Of a DNA stretch of 64,000 bases, positions 27,839 through 35,540 are shown one piece after another. The notes under the pieces were generated by a model. It ran no database searches. It saw only the letters and a list, made by a program, of their open reading frames with translations, and was not told where the DNA came from. The stretch is from Planctomycetaceae bacterium (lineage in GTDB: Bacteria > Planctomycetota > Planctomycetia > Planctomycetales > Planctomycetaceae). The position numbers and the translations under genes were made by a program. The DNA lies in assembly GCA_020638955.1 (NCBI GenBank), contig JACKHO010000003.1, forward strand, positions 1 through 64,000, given 5' to 3'. Position 1 is the stretch's first letter. Every line of letters begins with the position of its first letter.

Positions 27839-28732
27839 ATGTTGCAGTCCGTCGTTGCAGATATTGAAGTGCCACCGCACCTGCTGGAGCAGTTTCAAAT
27901 CAAGTGTGCCGCCATCAAAATGTTGCCCGGTGTGGCGGCCGAAGCGCTGGAGCTGGCGAATGATCCCAGTTGTTCAATTGCCCATTTGGCGAAGGTCATT
28001 GAACGTGACGTGAAACTGGCTGCGGAAATCTTGTCGATTGCCAACTCAGCAGGAATGGGTGGCGGCCTGCCTATTGGGAGCTTGCATCAGGCGATTGTGC
28101 GACTGGGCTTTCGCCGTTGTCGGAACCTCATTCTCAGTAGCAGCCTGTCCGCGATTATGCGTTCGGTCTCGGTGGCGGAGGAGAACATTCGACAACAACT
28201 CTGGAAGCACAGTTTTCTCACCGGCATGATTTCATTGCACATCAGTCGGCTGCTGAATCTGGGTTTCCAGGGAGAAGAATTTACGGCGGGATTGTTCCAT
28301 GACTTTGGGCGCACGCTGCTGGCCATTTGCCTGCCGGAGACATTTCATGAATTCGATGCACTCGACTTTCAGGAAACGCCGCAGCAACTGCATCGTGAAC
28401 AGGAGCTGGCCGGGATTACGCACTGCGAACTGGGCGCCTGGTTTGCCAAACGCAACGGCCTTCCCTCTTCACTGGTTGATGCAGTGCTGTTTCACCATAT
28501 GCCGGAGTCGGCACACCGCAATCGGCAGCTCGTCGCACTGACGTCGGCGGCCGACATTGTTGCCAACTACATTCACGTGCATGCTGAGGCCATGAGCTAT
28601 GAGCCGCGATCAAATTCCGGGGTCCACGTACTGGAGAAATGTGGAATTCCTGCCGCGGTGGATCGTTTCGCTCGCGTGTGGCCTGAGGTGGCGGAAACGG
28701 CCCAGGCGGCTTTCCAGTCAGAACTGATGTAA
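27839..28732 (+). CDS. HDOD-domain signalling protein
   Basis: HDOD domains are relatives of HD phosphohydrolases that act in signalling, often without catalytic activity. This 297-residue protein has the fold from about residue 15, with MLPGVAAEALELANDPSCSI, AAEILSIANSAGM and the degenerate HD region TAGLFHDFGRTLLA. The start is uncertain: ATG 27839 has GAGAAAG upstream, while ATG 27788 or GTG 27731 would add 17 or 36 residues. A second HDOD gene follows 56 bases later on the same strand. Confidence 0.82.
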   Translation: MLQSVVADIEVPPHLLEQFQIKCAAIKMLPGVAAEALELANDPSCSIAHLAKVIERDVKLAAEILSIANSAGMGGGLPIGSLHQAIVRLGFRRCRNLILSSSLSAIMRSVSVAEENIRQQLWKHSFLTGMISLHISRLLNLGFQGEEFTAGLFHDFGRTLLAICLPETFHEFDALDFQETPQQLHREQELAGITHCELGAWFAKRNGLPSSLVDAVLFHHMPESAHRNRQLVALTSAADIVANYIHVHAEAMSYEPRSNSGVHVLEKCGIPAAVDRFARVWPEVAETAQAAFQSELM

Positions 28733-28788
28733 CGCCCAGCGCGGGTGGTTGGCAAAGGTAAGTTTAGCGTTCATCAGGAGCATCAGCC

Positions 28789-29829
28789 ATGTGGGATCAA
28801 CTTGTTCAACAACTTCCTCGAGTTGTTCCAGATGATCTCCGCAATGTGGGCGTGGCCTTCCCGTCGATGCCGGAAGCTGTGTTGGAATTTTCACACATTA
28901 CACAGAATCCCAAGGCGTCGGTGGCGGAGGTGGCCAAACCGCTGGAACGCGATCCCGCTCAGACACTGGAACTCATGCGGTACGTGAACTCCGCGACCAT
29001 GGGAAATCGTCGACCGATTTCCACCATTCAACAGGCGCTGTCCCTCATTGGAATTCAGCGGGCTCGAACCTTCGTGCTTTCCGCTGCATTGCAGCGAGCG
29101 GTGGGAGCGGAAATTGACCATGAAGAATTCCGGCGACAGCAACAAGAGGCGGTTGAGCGAGCTGTGTGTGCCTCGCTGGTGGCCAAACGCCTCAAAGACG
29201 ACTGTGCTCGAGCGTACTTGTCTGGGCTCATGCAGGACCTCATGCTGCCCGCACTCATTGCCCGGTTCCCCCAGTTCTATTTGCGGCTCCCCGTGGATAA
29301 CCGGTCGCTGAGTGAACGCGAGCAGGAGGAGTTCGGCTGGACACACGGCGACGTCATGGCGGAGGTGCTCCGGCAGTGGCAGTTTCCGGACGAAATTGTG
29401 TACAGCACGGCACTGCATCATCGGGTGGAGCTGGTCGCGCTCGAACATGGGGAACATTCGGTGTTGCTCGCCGCCAATACGGTTGCCGCAGCTATTCCGA
29501 CCGAGTTTGACCCGAACCCGCTCGGTCGTCTCTCGCTGCCGAGCATTGAGAAAGTCATCCCGATTTCAGCATTCTGGAAATTGCCGTCAGGGTTGATGAG
29601 GCCCGAAGTTGCCGGGAACACCGCCCAGCGCGTGAGTTTGTGCGAACGTCTGGGAGATCAATTCCGGAACTACTCACCGAACGCCGCCTTTCTGAGATTA
29701 CCGAAAACTGCAACCTCGGCAGCTACAAACTCGACCGACCGTTGGGCAAAGGCGGTATGGGCACGGTGTACCTCGCGCGCACAACCGGCTGCATCGTCCC
29801 GCTGCGGTAAAAATGTTTCACCGCCCTGA
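28789..29829 (+). CDS. HDOD-domain protein, N-terminal half of kinase fusion
   Basis: Residues 1 to about 290 are a second HDOD domain: AFPSMPEAVLEFSHITQNPK, DPAQTLELMRYVNSATMG and AYLSGLMQDLMLPALI. After about residue 291 (base 29660) the frame as written runs into nonsense, while another frame reads on as IPELLTERRLSEITE and then a kinase domain. Restoring one base near 29660 gives one HDOD-kinase chain of about 620 residues ending at 30642. The last 55 residues of this frame are therefore probably not real. Confidence 0.75.
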   Translation: MWDQLVQQLPRVVPDDLRNVGVAFPSMPEAVLEFSHITQNPKASVAEVAKPLERDPAQTLELMRYVNSATMGNRRPISTIQQALSLIGIQRARTFVLSAALQRAVGAEIDHEEFRRQQQEAVERAVCASLVAKRLKDDCARAYLSGLMQDLMLPALIARFPQFYLRLPVDNRSLSEREQEEFGWTHGDVMAEVLRQWQFPDEIVYSTALHHRVELVALEHGEHSVLLAANTVAAAIPTEFDPNPLGRLSLPSIEKVIPISAFWKLPSGLMRPEVAGNTAQRVSLCERLGDQFRNYSPNAAFLRLPKTATSAATNSTDRWAKAVWARCTSRAQPAASSRCGKNVSPP

Positions 29830-30642
29830 TTGTGAACCGGACCTCATCGCCCGCTTCGAAGCGGAAGTGCAACTCATGAGCCGCCTGCGCAGTCCGTATG
29901 TGGTGCATGTTTACGACTGCGGGATTTCGCGGAACGGACTTTTGTATTACGTCATGGAATATGTGCCCGGTCAGACGGTCGAGGACCTCGTCAGAGTGTT
30001 TGGGATGCTGGACCAGCGCGTGGTCATTCACATTCTCGAACAGGTTTGTCGTGCCCTGCACGAAGCGCATCAGAAAGACATTCTGCATGGCGACATCAGT
30101 TTGCGGAACATCATGGTCACGGAAATCGCCGGGACCGGTTCTTCATCAAGCTGCTTGACTTTGGGCTCGCCAGCATGATTGGCGTGACCACGCACCGCGA
30201 TGATGTGGTCTACGGCACGCCCGGATTCGTCGCCCCGAGATTCTGTACAATCCCGCAGCAAAGATGCCCGTAGCGAGATTTACGCGGTCGGGGCCGTTGC
30301 GTACTACCTGCTCACCGGTCAGGCAGTGTTTCGATCACACAATATTCACGATTTGATTCACAAAACTGCCCACGAAACGCCGGGTCCATTTCTGTCTCCC
30401 GGCCCGACGACCTGTTGCCAGAACTCGACGCACTTGTTCTCCGCTGCCTCGCCAAATCACCTCTCGACCGTCCGCAACGTGTCGAAGAAATACTCGTCGC
30501 ATTGGCAGAATGCCGTCAACATTTGCAATACGGACACGATCTGGCCTCCACGTCATGGATGGATGAAACCCCCGAAGAACTGCACCTCTCCAGCAACGAC
30601 CACGATCCAACGCAGACAACGCGGCGATATCTCGCAAAATAA
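29661..30642 (+). pseudogene. Ser/Thr protein kinase domain broken by frameshifts
   Basis: A Hanks-type kinase is spread over three frames: glycine loop GKGGMGTVYLAR near 29739, catalytic lysine AAVKMF near 29804, HGDISLRNIMV near 30088, DFGLA near 30162, and the late lobe YAVGAVAYYLLTG and LDALVLRCLAKSPLDRPQ to the stop at 30642. Joining the pieces needs one added base near each of 29660, 29780, 30123, 30237, 30263 and 30388. All key kinase residues are present once frames are joined. It is either a recently decayed gene or an artefact of dropped bases; the latter is favoured by the same pattern in mdh nearby. Confidence 0.8.
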
Positions 30643-30659
30643 CTGACGTTGCAACCGAC

Positions 30660-31118
30660 TCAGTCCAGCCAAGTCCAGTCACTGAATGTCGCCGCCTGGC
30701 CGACGAGTTGTCCGTTTTCGTCGATGAGGTTCCAGACCAATGCCTGGTCGATTTTGAAGCGTTTGCCTGTCGAAGAAATTCTGATGCCAGCGTAGTTGTC
30801 GATGTACCCTTGTCGCTGTGTCGTAGCGAGCATTTCGGCGCGCTCGTCGCGGTGCATCGGTTCGGCGGTGAGGCGTGAGGGTGTTGAGCAGAAGGCTTCC
30901 CAGTCGAGTTCCCATAGATCAAGTGCAACTTTGTTGGCGTAGTTGAGAATGGGATCGGCTTCGACGCCGTGACCGACGACCACGAACTTCGTCTGGCTGA
31001 GCCGCAGTGATTCGTCGAGGAGATCGCCCGTGCGGGGAATGAGATCTTTCCCTAACCAGTGACGGTAGGAATTCAGTATGTGCTGGGAACGCTGGATGAC
31101 GGCAGGGCTCGTCCACAT
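30660..31118 (-). CDS. MEKHLA-type PAS-like protein
   Basis: The 152-residue protein has the MEKHLA arrangement: SYRHWLGKDLIP, VVVGHGVEADPILNYANKVALDLWELDW and a C-terminal WNLIDENGQLVGQAATFSDW. MEKHLA is a PAS-related sensory domain found in plant HD-ZIP III proteins and in stand-alone bacterial proteins. The start is ATG 31118, since the longer frame begins in the 3' region of the gene upstream. The ligand is unknown. Confidence 0.78.
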   Translation of the reverse strand: MWTSPAVIQRSQHILNSYRHWLGKDLIPRTGDLLDESLRLSQTKFVVVGHGVEADPILNYANKVALDLWELDWEAFCSTPSRLTAEPMHRDERAEMLATTQRQGYIDNYAGIRISSTGKRFKIDQALVWNLIDENGQLVGQAATFSDWTWLD

Positions 31119-31153
31119 GGCTGACCTGTGGGGTGAATGATGAAAGGAAAATG

Positions 31154-32893
31154 TCAAAGGCTTTGCAGGTAGGCAACGAGGGCGCGTAATTGTTGAGGAG
31201 TCAGCGAGTCATCGAGTTGGTGACCGTAATCTTCGAATACCGACTCGAGGGTGGGGGCTCGCAGGTCGTGAAAGAATCCGAAGCGTTGACCGACGCCGCG
31301 TAAACTCGGGGGATTATATTTCTTGAGGCCATGTTCATCAGCCAGACCGACGTCGTAAGTGAGGTCTGATGTGAATGTCAGCGGCGGAATATGGCACCGC
31401 TGGCAGCCGCGGTCATTGAAAATCTTTTGGCCCTGCGAAATGAGTTCCACGTCATCCACCTTCAATGGCGGTGCTGGGGCGAGCGAGTGTAAATACGCCA
31501 CAACGTCCATAACGTCTCTCGCGGACGTGTCAGGACTATGCATCGTTGAATGGAAAGATTTGGTCACTTGTCCGTGCAAAGTTTGCATGCTCCCGTTCCA
31601 CGCCCAGGGATTGTTGTCTCGTGTACCCAATAGTGAGGGGACTTGCTTGGGGGCACCTTCGGTTCCATCACCGAAGGTGTCGGCGAGACGTCCGTTCGTG
31701 TGAGCACGGCTATGGCAGCTTTGACAACTCATCCATTGGAACTGAGAACTGCGAGCATCAAGAAACAATTCTTCGCCGCGCTGAGCGGGTGACTTCTCTG
31801 CAGCAGGACCAAAGTCCAGTTGAGTCTGTGTAACTCCGCTTCGCGTGTCGACGACACGAATCGCTGGCGTAAACGACTCCAGTACGAAGCAGCGGTGATG
31901 TTCTCGGTCAGCAATGACCTGCGTGGGATGCCGCCCAATTTCGAGGCGACCATAAACCTCGTGCTGTGCGGTCAGTTGGAGAAGGTGATCAACCCCCGCC
32001 GCCGCAATAAACAGTTCACCGTTTGCATTCACTGCGATGCCAACGGGGTCGGCCGCGCCCTGAGACGGCACCCCGAGTTCTTTTTCATGGCGAACTTCCA
32101 GCGTTCCCTGTTCCGAATCGAATTGCAACGTCAGTAACAGGTTTTCAACAACCAGTCCCCCGGCAATGTTGCTGGCTGTGGTGGAATATGGATGCAGCTT
32201 CTGGCAGGTCACGAGCAACTCCGTGTCATTCCCCCAAGCGAGACCACCGATGTTGTGAATGGTGACCTCCGGCGTTGAGACAACCATTAGCGCGCCAACA
32301 TCAATGACGGCGAACTTGCCCTGAAACGCATCTGCGACAATCAAGGTTGTGCCGTCAAGAGTAAGCAACATCTCGCCGGGGGAAAATTTGAGTGGGACTT
32401 CCACGAGCGAGGCGCTGTCGCCTTTCTGAATTGAAATCAGCGACACACGGCGCTGCCACTGCTGCGCAATGGCCAACACTTCGCCGTTACTGACCACACG
32501 GCTGGGAGTCCCAGCCAACGGCAACGATCGCACAATGCGCGGTGACGATTTGCCCAAATCAATGCAGCGGACCTGCGGTCCCGTGGAATCAGCGACCCAG
32601 AAGCGGGAGGAACCATTTGACTCTTCGCAGATGTCAACGGGTTCACCCGGGATCTGCCAGGCTGTTCGATCCCAGTTTGATGTCGCAGTAGGTTCCTGGT
32701 GGACTGTGAGCAGTTGATTGGCCGAATCAACACTGAGAAGACGCCGTTGGGAGGCATCCCACACCAAACGGCTGGGGCGATGGGCGAGTGGTCGCTCGTC
32801 GGAACGTAATACGACATCAGCCCGGCACCAATTTGGCACCGGGCAGATCCCGTTTAGTGTCAAAGCCAGAAGGAGCAGGGCACTTGTGCGCAT
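31154..32893 (-). CDS. Beta-propeller/di-haem cytochrome c peroxidase fusion
   Basis: The 579-residue exported protein (signal peptide to about residue 25, near CRADV) has an N-terminal YVTN/NHL-like propeller (about 30-370) and a C-terminal di-haem peroxidase/MauG-like domain with two haem c sites, CQSCH and CQRCH. The domain order propeller then peroxidase occurs repeatedly in planctomycetes. It probably handles electrons in the periplasm; a substrate other than peroxide is possible. It lies within a zone of frameshifted genes but is itself intact. Confidence 0.88.
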   Translation of the reverse strand: MRTSALLLLALTLNGICPVPNWCRADVVLRSDERPLAHRPSRLVWDASQRRLLSVDSANQLLTVHQEPTATSNWDRTAWQIPGEPVDICEESNGSSRFWVADSTGPQVRCIDLGKSSPRIVRSLPLAGTPSRVVSNGEVLAIAQQWQRRVSLISIQKGDSASLVEVPLKFSPGEMLLTLDGTTLIVADAFQGKFAVIDVGALMVVSTPEVTIHNIGGLAWGNDTELLVTCQKLHPYSTTASNIAGGLVVENLLLTLQFDSEQGTLEVRHEKELGVPSQGAADPVGIAVNANGELFIAAAGVDHLLQLTAQHEVYGRLEIGRHPTQVIADREHHRCFVLESFTPAIRVVDTRSGVTQTQLDFGPAAEKSPAQRGEELFLDARSSQFQWMSCQSCHSRAHTNGRLADTFGDGTEGAPKQVPSLLGTRDNNPWAWNGSMQTLHGQVTKSFHSTMHSPDTSARDVMDVVAYLHSLAPAPPLKVDDVELISQGQKIFNDRGCQRCHIPPLTFTSDLTYDVGLADEHGLKKYNPPSLRGVGQRFGFFHDLRAPTLESVFEDYGHQLDDSLTPQQLRALVAYLQSL

Positions 32894-32939
32894 GTCCCTC
32901 TGCCTCCCGTTAGTATTTGACGTTAAGCCGCTAACCGTG

Positions 32940-33926
32940 TTAGCTCAACAAATCCTTAACCGTATCGCGCTCGCTACGCAGTTCGTCCAGCGTTTCCTGG
33001 ATCTTGGACTGTGCAAACTCCGTGTGTTCCCACCCTTGGATGATTTCGTGGCTGCCGCCGTTCATCCGTAGCGGGAATCCGAAAATGAGTCCTTCGTCGA
33101 CGCCGTAGCTGCCGTCACTACAGACTGCGGCGCTGAAGCAGTCGCCTGCGCCAGTTGGGTTCACAATGGCTTTGACCGTGTCGAGAGCTGCGTTTGCCGC
33201 GGAAGCGGCGCTCGATGCTCCGCGGGCCTGAATGACCTCGGCACCACGCTTTTGCACTTTGCTGATGAAGTCGTTTTCGAGCCAACTGGAGTCGGTAATG
33301 ACTTCTGGGCGGGACGTCCGTCGATGGTGCTGTGGAAGTAGTCTGGGAACTGCGTGGCGGAGTGGTTCCCCCAAATCGCAAGATTCTTGACATGTGAAAT
33401 CTGTGAACCAGCCTTTTGAGCTAGTTGAGACTTGGCTCGGTTCTGGTCGAGCATGGTCATGGCATACCAGCGATCGCGTGGGACGTCTGGAGCCGCATTC
33501 ATGGCAATGAGGCAGTTCGTGTTGCAGGGGTTCCCCACAACCAGGACGCACGTCCTTCGCAGCGGCTGCCTGAATGGCTTTTCCGGTACCCGTGAAGATA
33601 GGGCCGTTGACACGAATGAGGTCACCGCGTTCCATGCCAGCTTTACGCGGCACGCTACCGACGCACAGCACCCAGTTGCAGTCGCCGAAACCATCTTCGA
33701 GATGATCGCTGTCGGCTTTGACAACTCCGGCCAGCGTCGGGAAGGCGCAGTCGTCGAGTTCCATTTCGACGCCGTCCAGGTTCTTCAGAATTGGCGGAAC
33801 TTCAACCAGATGCAGAATGACTGGCTGATCGGGACCGAACACCTGGCCGCTGGCCAAACGGAAGACCAAGGCATATCCAATGTTTCCAGCGGCCCCTGTG
33901 ACGGCGACTCGAATGGGTGGTTTCAT
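32940..33926 (-). CDS. mdh: Malate dehydrogenase, with two compensating frameshifts
   Basis: This TCA-cycle enzyme converts malate and NAD to oxaloacetate. The N-terminus (MKPPIRVAVTGAAGNIGYAL) and C-terminus (from PEVITDSSWLEN) are in one frame, but the middle, including VGNPCNTN and the catalytic-His segment IWGNHSATQFPDYF, is in another. Two bases appear lost near 33548 (in a CGCG context) and one near 33308 (in a run of C), so the frame is restored. Read literally, about 80 central residues are wrong and the enzyme would be dead. It most likely reflects sequence error in an intact mdh of about 328 residues. Confidence 0.85.
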   Translation of the reverse strand: MKPPIRVAVTGAAGNIGYALVFRLASGQVFGPDQPVILHLVEVPPILKNLDGVEMELDDCAFPTLAGVVKADSDHLEDGFGDCNWVLCVGSVPRKAGMERGDLIRVNGPIFTGTGKAIQAAAAKDVRPGCGEPLQHELPHCHECGSRRPTRSLVCHDHARPEPSQVSTSSKGWFTDFTCQESCDLGEPLRHAVPRLLPQHHRRTSRPEVITDSSWLENDFISKVQKRGAEVIQARGASSAASAANAALDTVKAIVNPTGAGDCFSAAVCSDGSYGVDEGLIFGFPLRMNGGSHEIIQGWEHTEFAQSKIQETLDELRSERDTVKDLLS

Positions 33927-33995
33927 TTTACATTTCCTCAAGATTATTTAGTTCGGTCAGTCAATTGCTGACCGCGTGCAGTTCGTATGTTGCAA

Positions 33996-34976
33996 TCAAC
34001 AGTCAAACCTACTTCTTGGCGCTCTTGCGAGTAGCCTTCTTTGCAACGGGCTTCTTCTTAGTAACCTTGCGAGGCGTACTGGCCGCTGGTTTCTTGGTTG
34101 TCGCCTTCTTAGCAGCCGACTTCTTCGTCGTAGACTTTGGAGCTGGCTTTTTCTTGACCACCGTTTTTGTGAAGCAGTTTTTGAAGACTTCTTGGTGGTG
34201 CCCTTCTTGGCAGGAGCGGCTTTCGTCTCTGCGGCCTTCTTCGCTGGCTTGGCCTTGGGCGGCTTTGGTGGACCGTTCTTGATGAGTCCAGCCAATCGTT
34301 TCGAGGCGTCGTGTCCCGTGACCGTGTCTTCAATGTCCTGGACGAATGCTGGCGAAAGCTTTTCGTCGATCGACAAGTACTTCAGTAAGTAGCAGAACTG
34401 CGGTGCGTCAGACTTCTTTGTCGCACTTTTTACTTCGTCGGCGGCTTGTTGACCGGTCGATTCGGCGTCGGTCAACGCCAGCCAACGCAAGGCGAGCAAC
34501 ATACTTTCATCGACAGGAACAACATGCGACGTGCAGCAGGTTTGCAGTGTATAGGACTGTGCAAAGTCCGTCTGATGTGGAATGGCACCAAGTTCCTTCT
34601 GAGCAGCGTCGAGCGTTTTGCGCTTCAGGCCTTCCATGTCGAAAGCAAAGTGCTTTTCGAAGATGTCCTGCAGCGCTTCGCGAAGACGAAACGCTTTCCA
34701 GTCGGCGTCCCTCAAGTCGCCCAGAACCTGTTTGATTTCGTCAACGGAACTCACACGGATTTCGTTCAAATCGAAGAAGTGATCGAACAGTCGCTGGAAT
34801 GCGGCTTCTGCATCTTCGTGCGTCGAGTCTTCGAGTAACGTTGCGTAAATTAGCGTTTCGATGACCGACAGGTTGGTCTTGGGGAGACCACCCTTGTAAC
34901 GCTTTTTCAGCTCCGTTGTGAGCTTCTTGATAATGCTCTGACGATCGCTGGATTTTAGTGATTTTGAGGCAGCCAC
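33996..34976 (-). CDS. Endonuclease III-like protein with histone H1-like tail, frameshifted
   Basis: Residues 1 to about 190 resemble an HhH-GPD (Nth-like) protein: LSVIETLIYATLLED, DIFEKHF and CTSHVVPVDESMLLALRWLAL, where the Asp could be the catalytic residue. No 4Fe-4S cysteine loop is evident. From about 235 on, a Lys/Ala/Pro-rich tail begins. A single lost base near 34175 moves the tail out of frame; in the other frame it continues KKKPAPKSTTKKSAAKKATT and ends RKSAKK at a TAG at 34009-34011, which I take as the true stop. The tail resembles histone H1 and HU-type DNA-binding tails. The gene lies downstream of rbfA on the same strand. Confidence 0.7.
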   Translation of the reverse strand: MAASKSLKSSDRQSIIKKLTTELKKRYKGGLPKTNLSVIETLIYATLLEDSTHEDAEAAFQRLFDHFFDLNEIRVSSVDEIKQVLGDLRDADWKAFRLREALQDIFEKHFAFDMEGLKRKTLDAAQKELGAIPHQTDFAQSYTLQTCCTSHVVPVDESMLLALRWLALTDAESTGQQAADEVKSATKKSDAPQFCYLLKYLSIDEKLSPAFVQDIEDTVTGHDASKRLAGLIKNGPPKPPKAKPAKKAAETKAAPAKKGTTKKSSKTASQKRWSRKSQLQSLRRRSRLLRRRQPRNQRPVRLARLLRRSPLQRRLLARAPRSRFDC

Positions 34977-35057
34977 CTGGGCCTCCCGTATTTCAACGTG
35001 ATTATTTCAGGGGAATAAATGCTGTCTTAACTCGGAGCCAAGACAGCTCCGTTTGTG

Positions 35058-35495
35058 CTACTCCGATTCATCATCTAATGAATCCAACTCCTCAATCTCG
35101 TCGTCCGTGACACCGTCAGGGAGGTCGTCCAGCGAGTCCTCGATGTTGTCTTCACCAGCATTCAATTCTCGCAACATGCGCGAGACCTCAATGCTCTTCT
35201 TCACGCCAGGATCGACAACGAACGTCAAAATGGGCGTATAACGCAAGTCGAGCTCGTCCGCGATTTTGGCTTGCAGGAAACCTCTTGCCGAATTGAGACC
35301 CTGCATGGACAGGACCTCGGTTTTCTTGTCTCCTCGCACGGTGACGTAGACCTTGGCCGTGCGCAAGTCGGCGGGGACTTCAACATGCAGAACGGTAATG
35401 TTCTTGGCGCGCGGGTCTCTCAACTCCAGCAGAATTGCGGAGCTTACCACCTGTCGAATCGCTTCGGCGACGCGGGCCGTACGTCGGGTACTCAT
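35058..35495 (-). CDS. rbfA: 30S ribosome-binding factor RbfA
   Basis: RbfA helps late maturation of the 30S subunit by binding near helix 1 of 16S rRNA. The 145-residue protein has the KH-type core: RVAEAIRQVVSSAILLELRDPR, VLHVEVPADLRTAKVYVTVRG and YTPILTFVVDPGVKKS, then an acidic C-terminal tail. It is the third gene of nusA-infB-rbfA, 45 bases after infB. Confidence 0.94.
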   Translation of the reverse strand: MSTRRTARVAEAIRQVVSSAILLELRDPRAKNITVLHVEVPADLRTAKVYVTVRGDKKTEVLSMQGLNSARGFLQAKIADELDLRYTPILTFVVDPGVKKSIEVSRMLRELNAGEDNIEDSLDDLPDGVTDDEIEELDSLDDESE

Positions 35496-35540
35496 CGTGT
35501 TCCAGTAGGTTCCGTATGAACCTGATTCGCTCCACAGACG

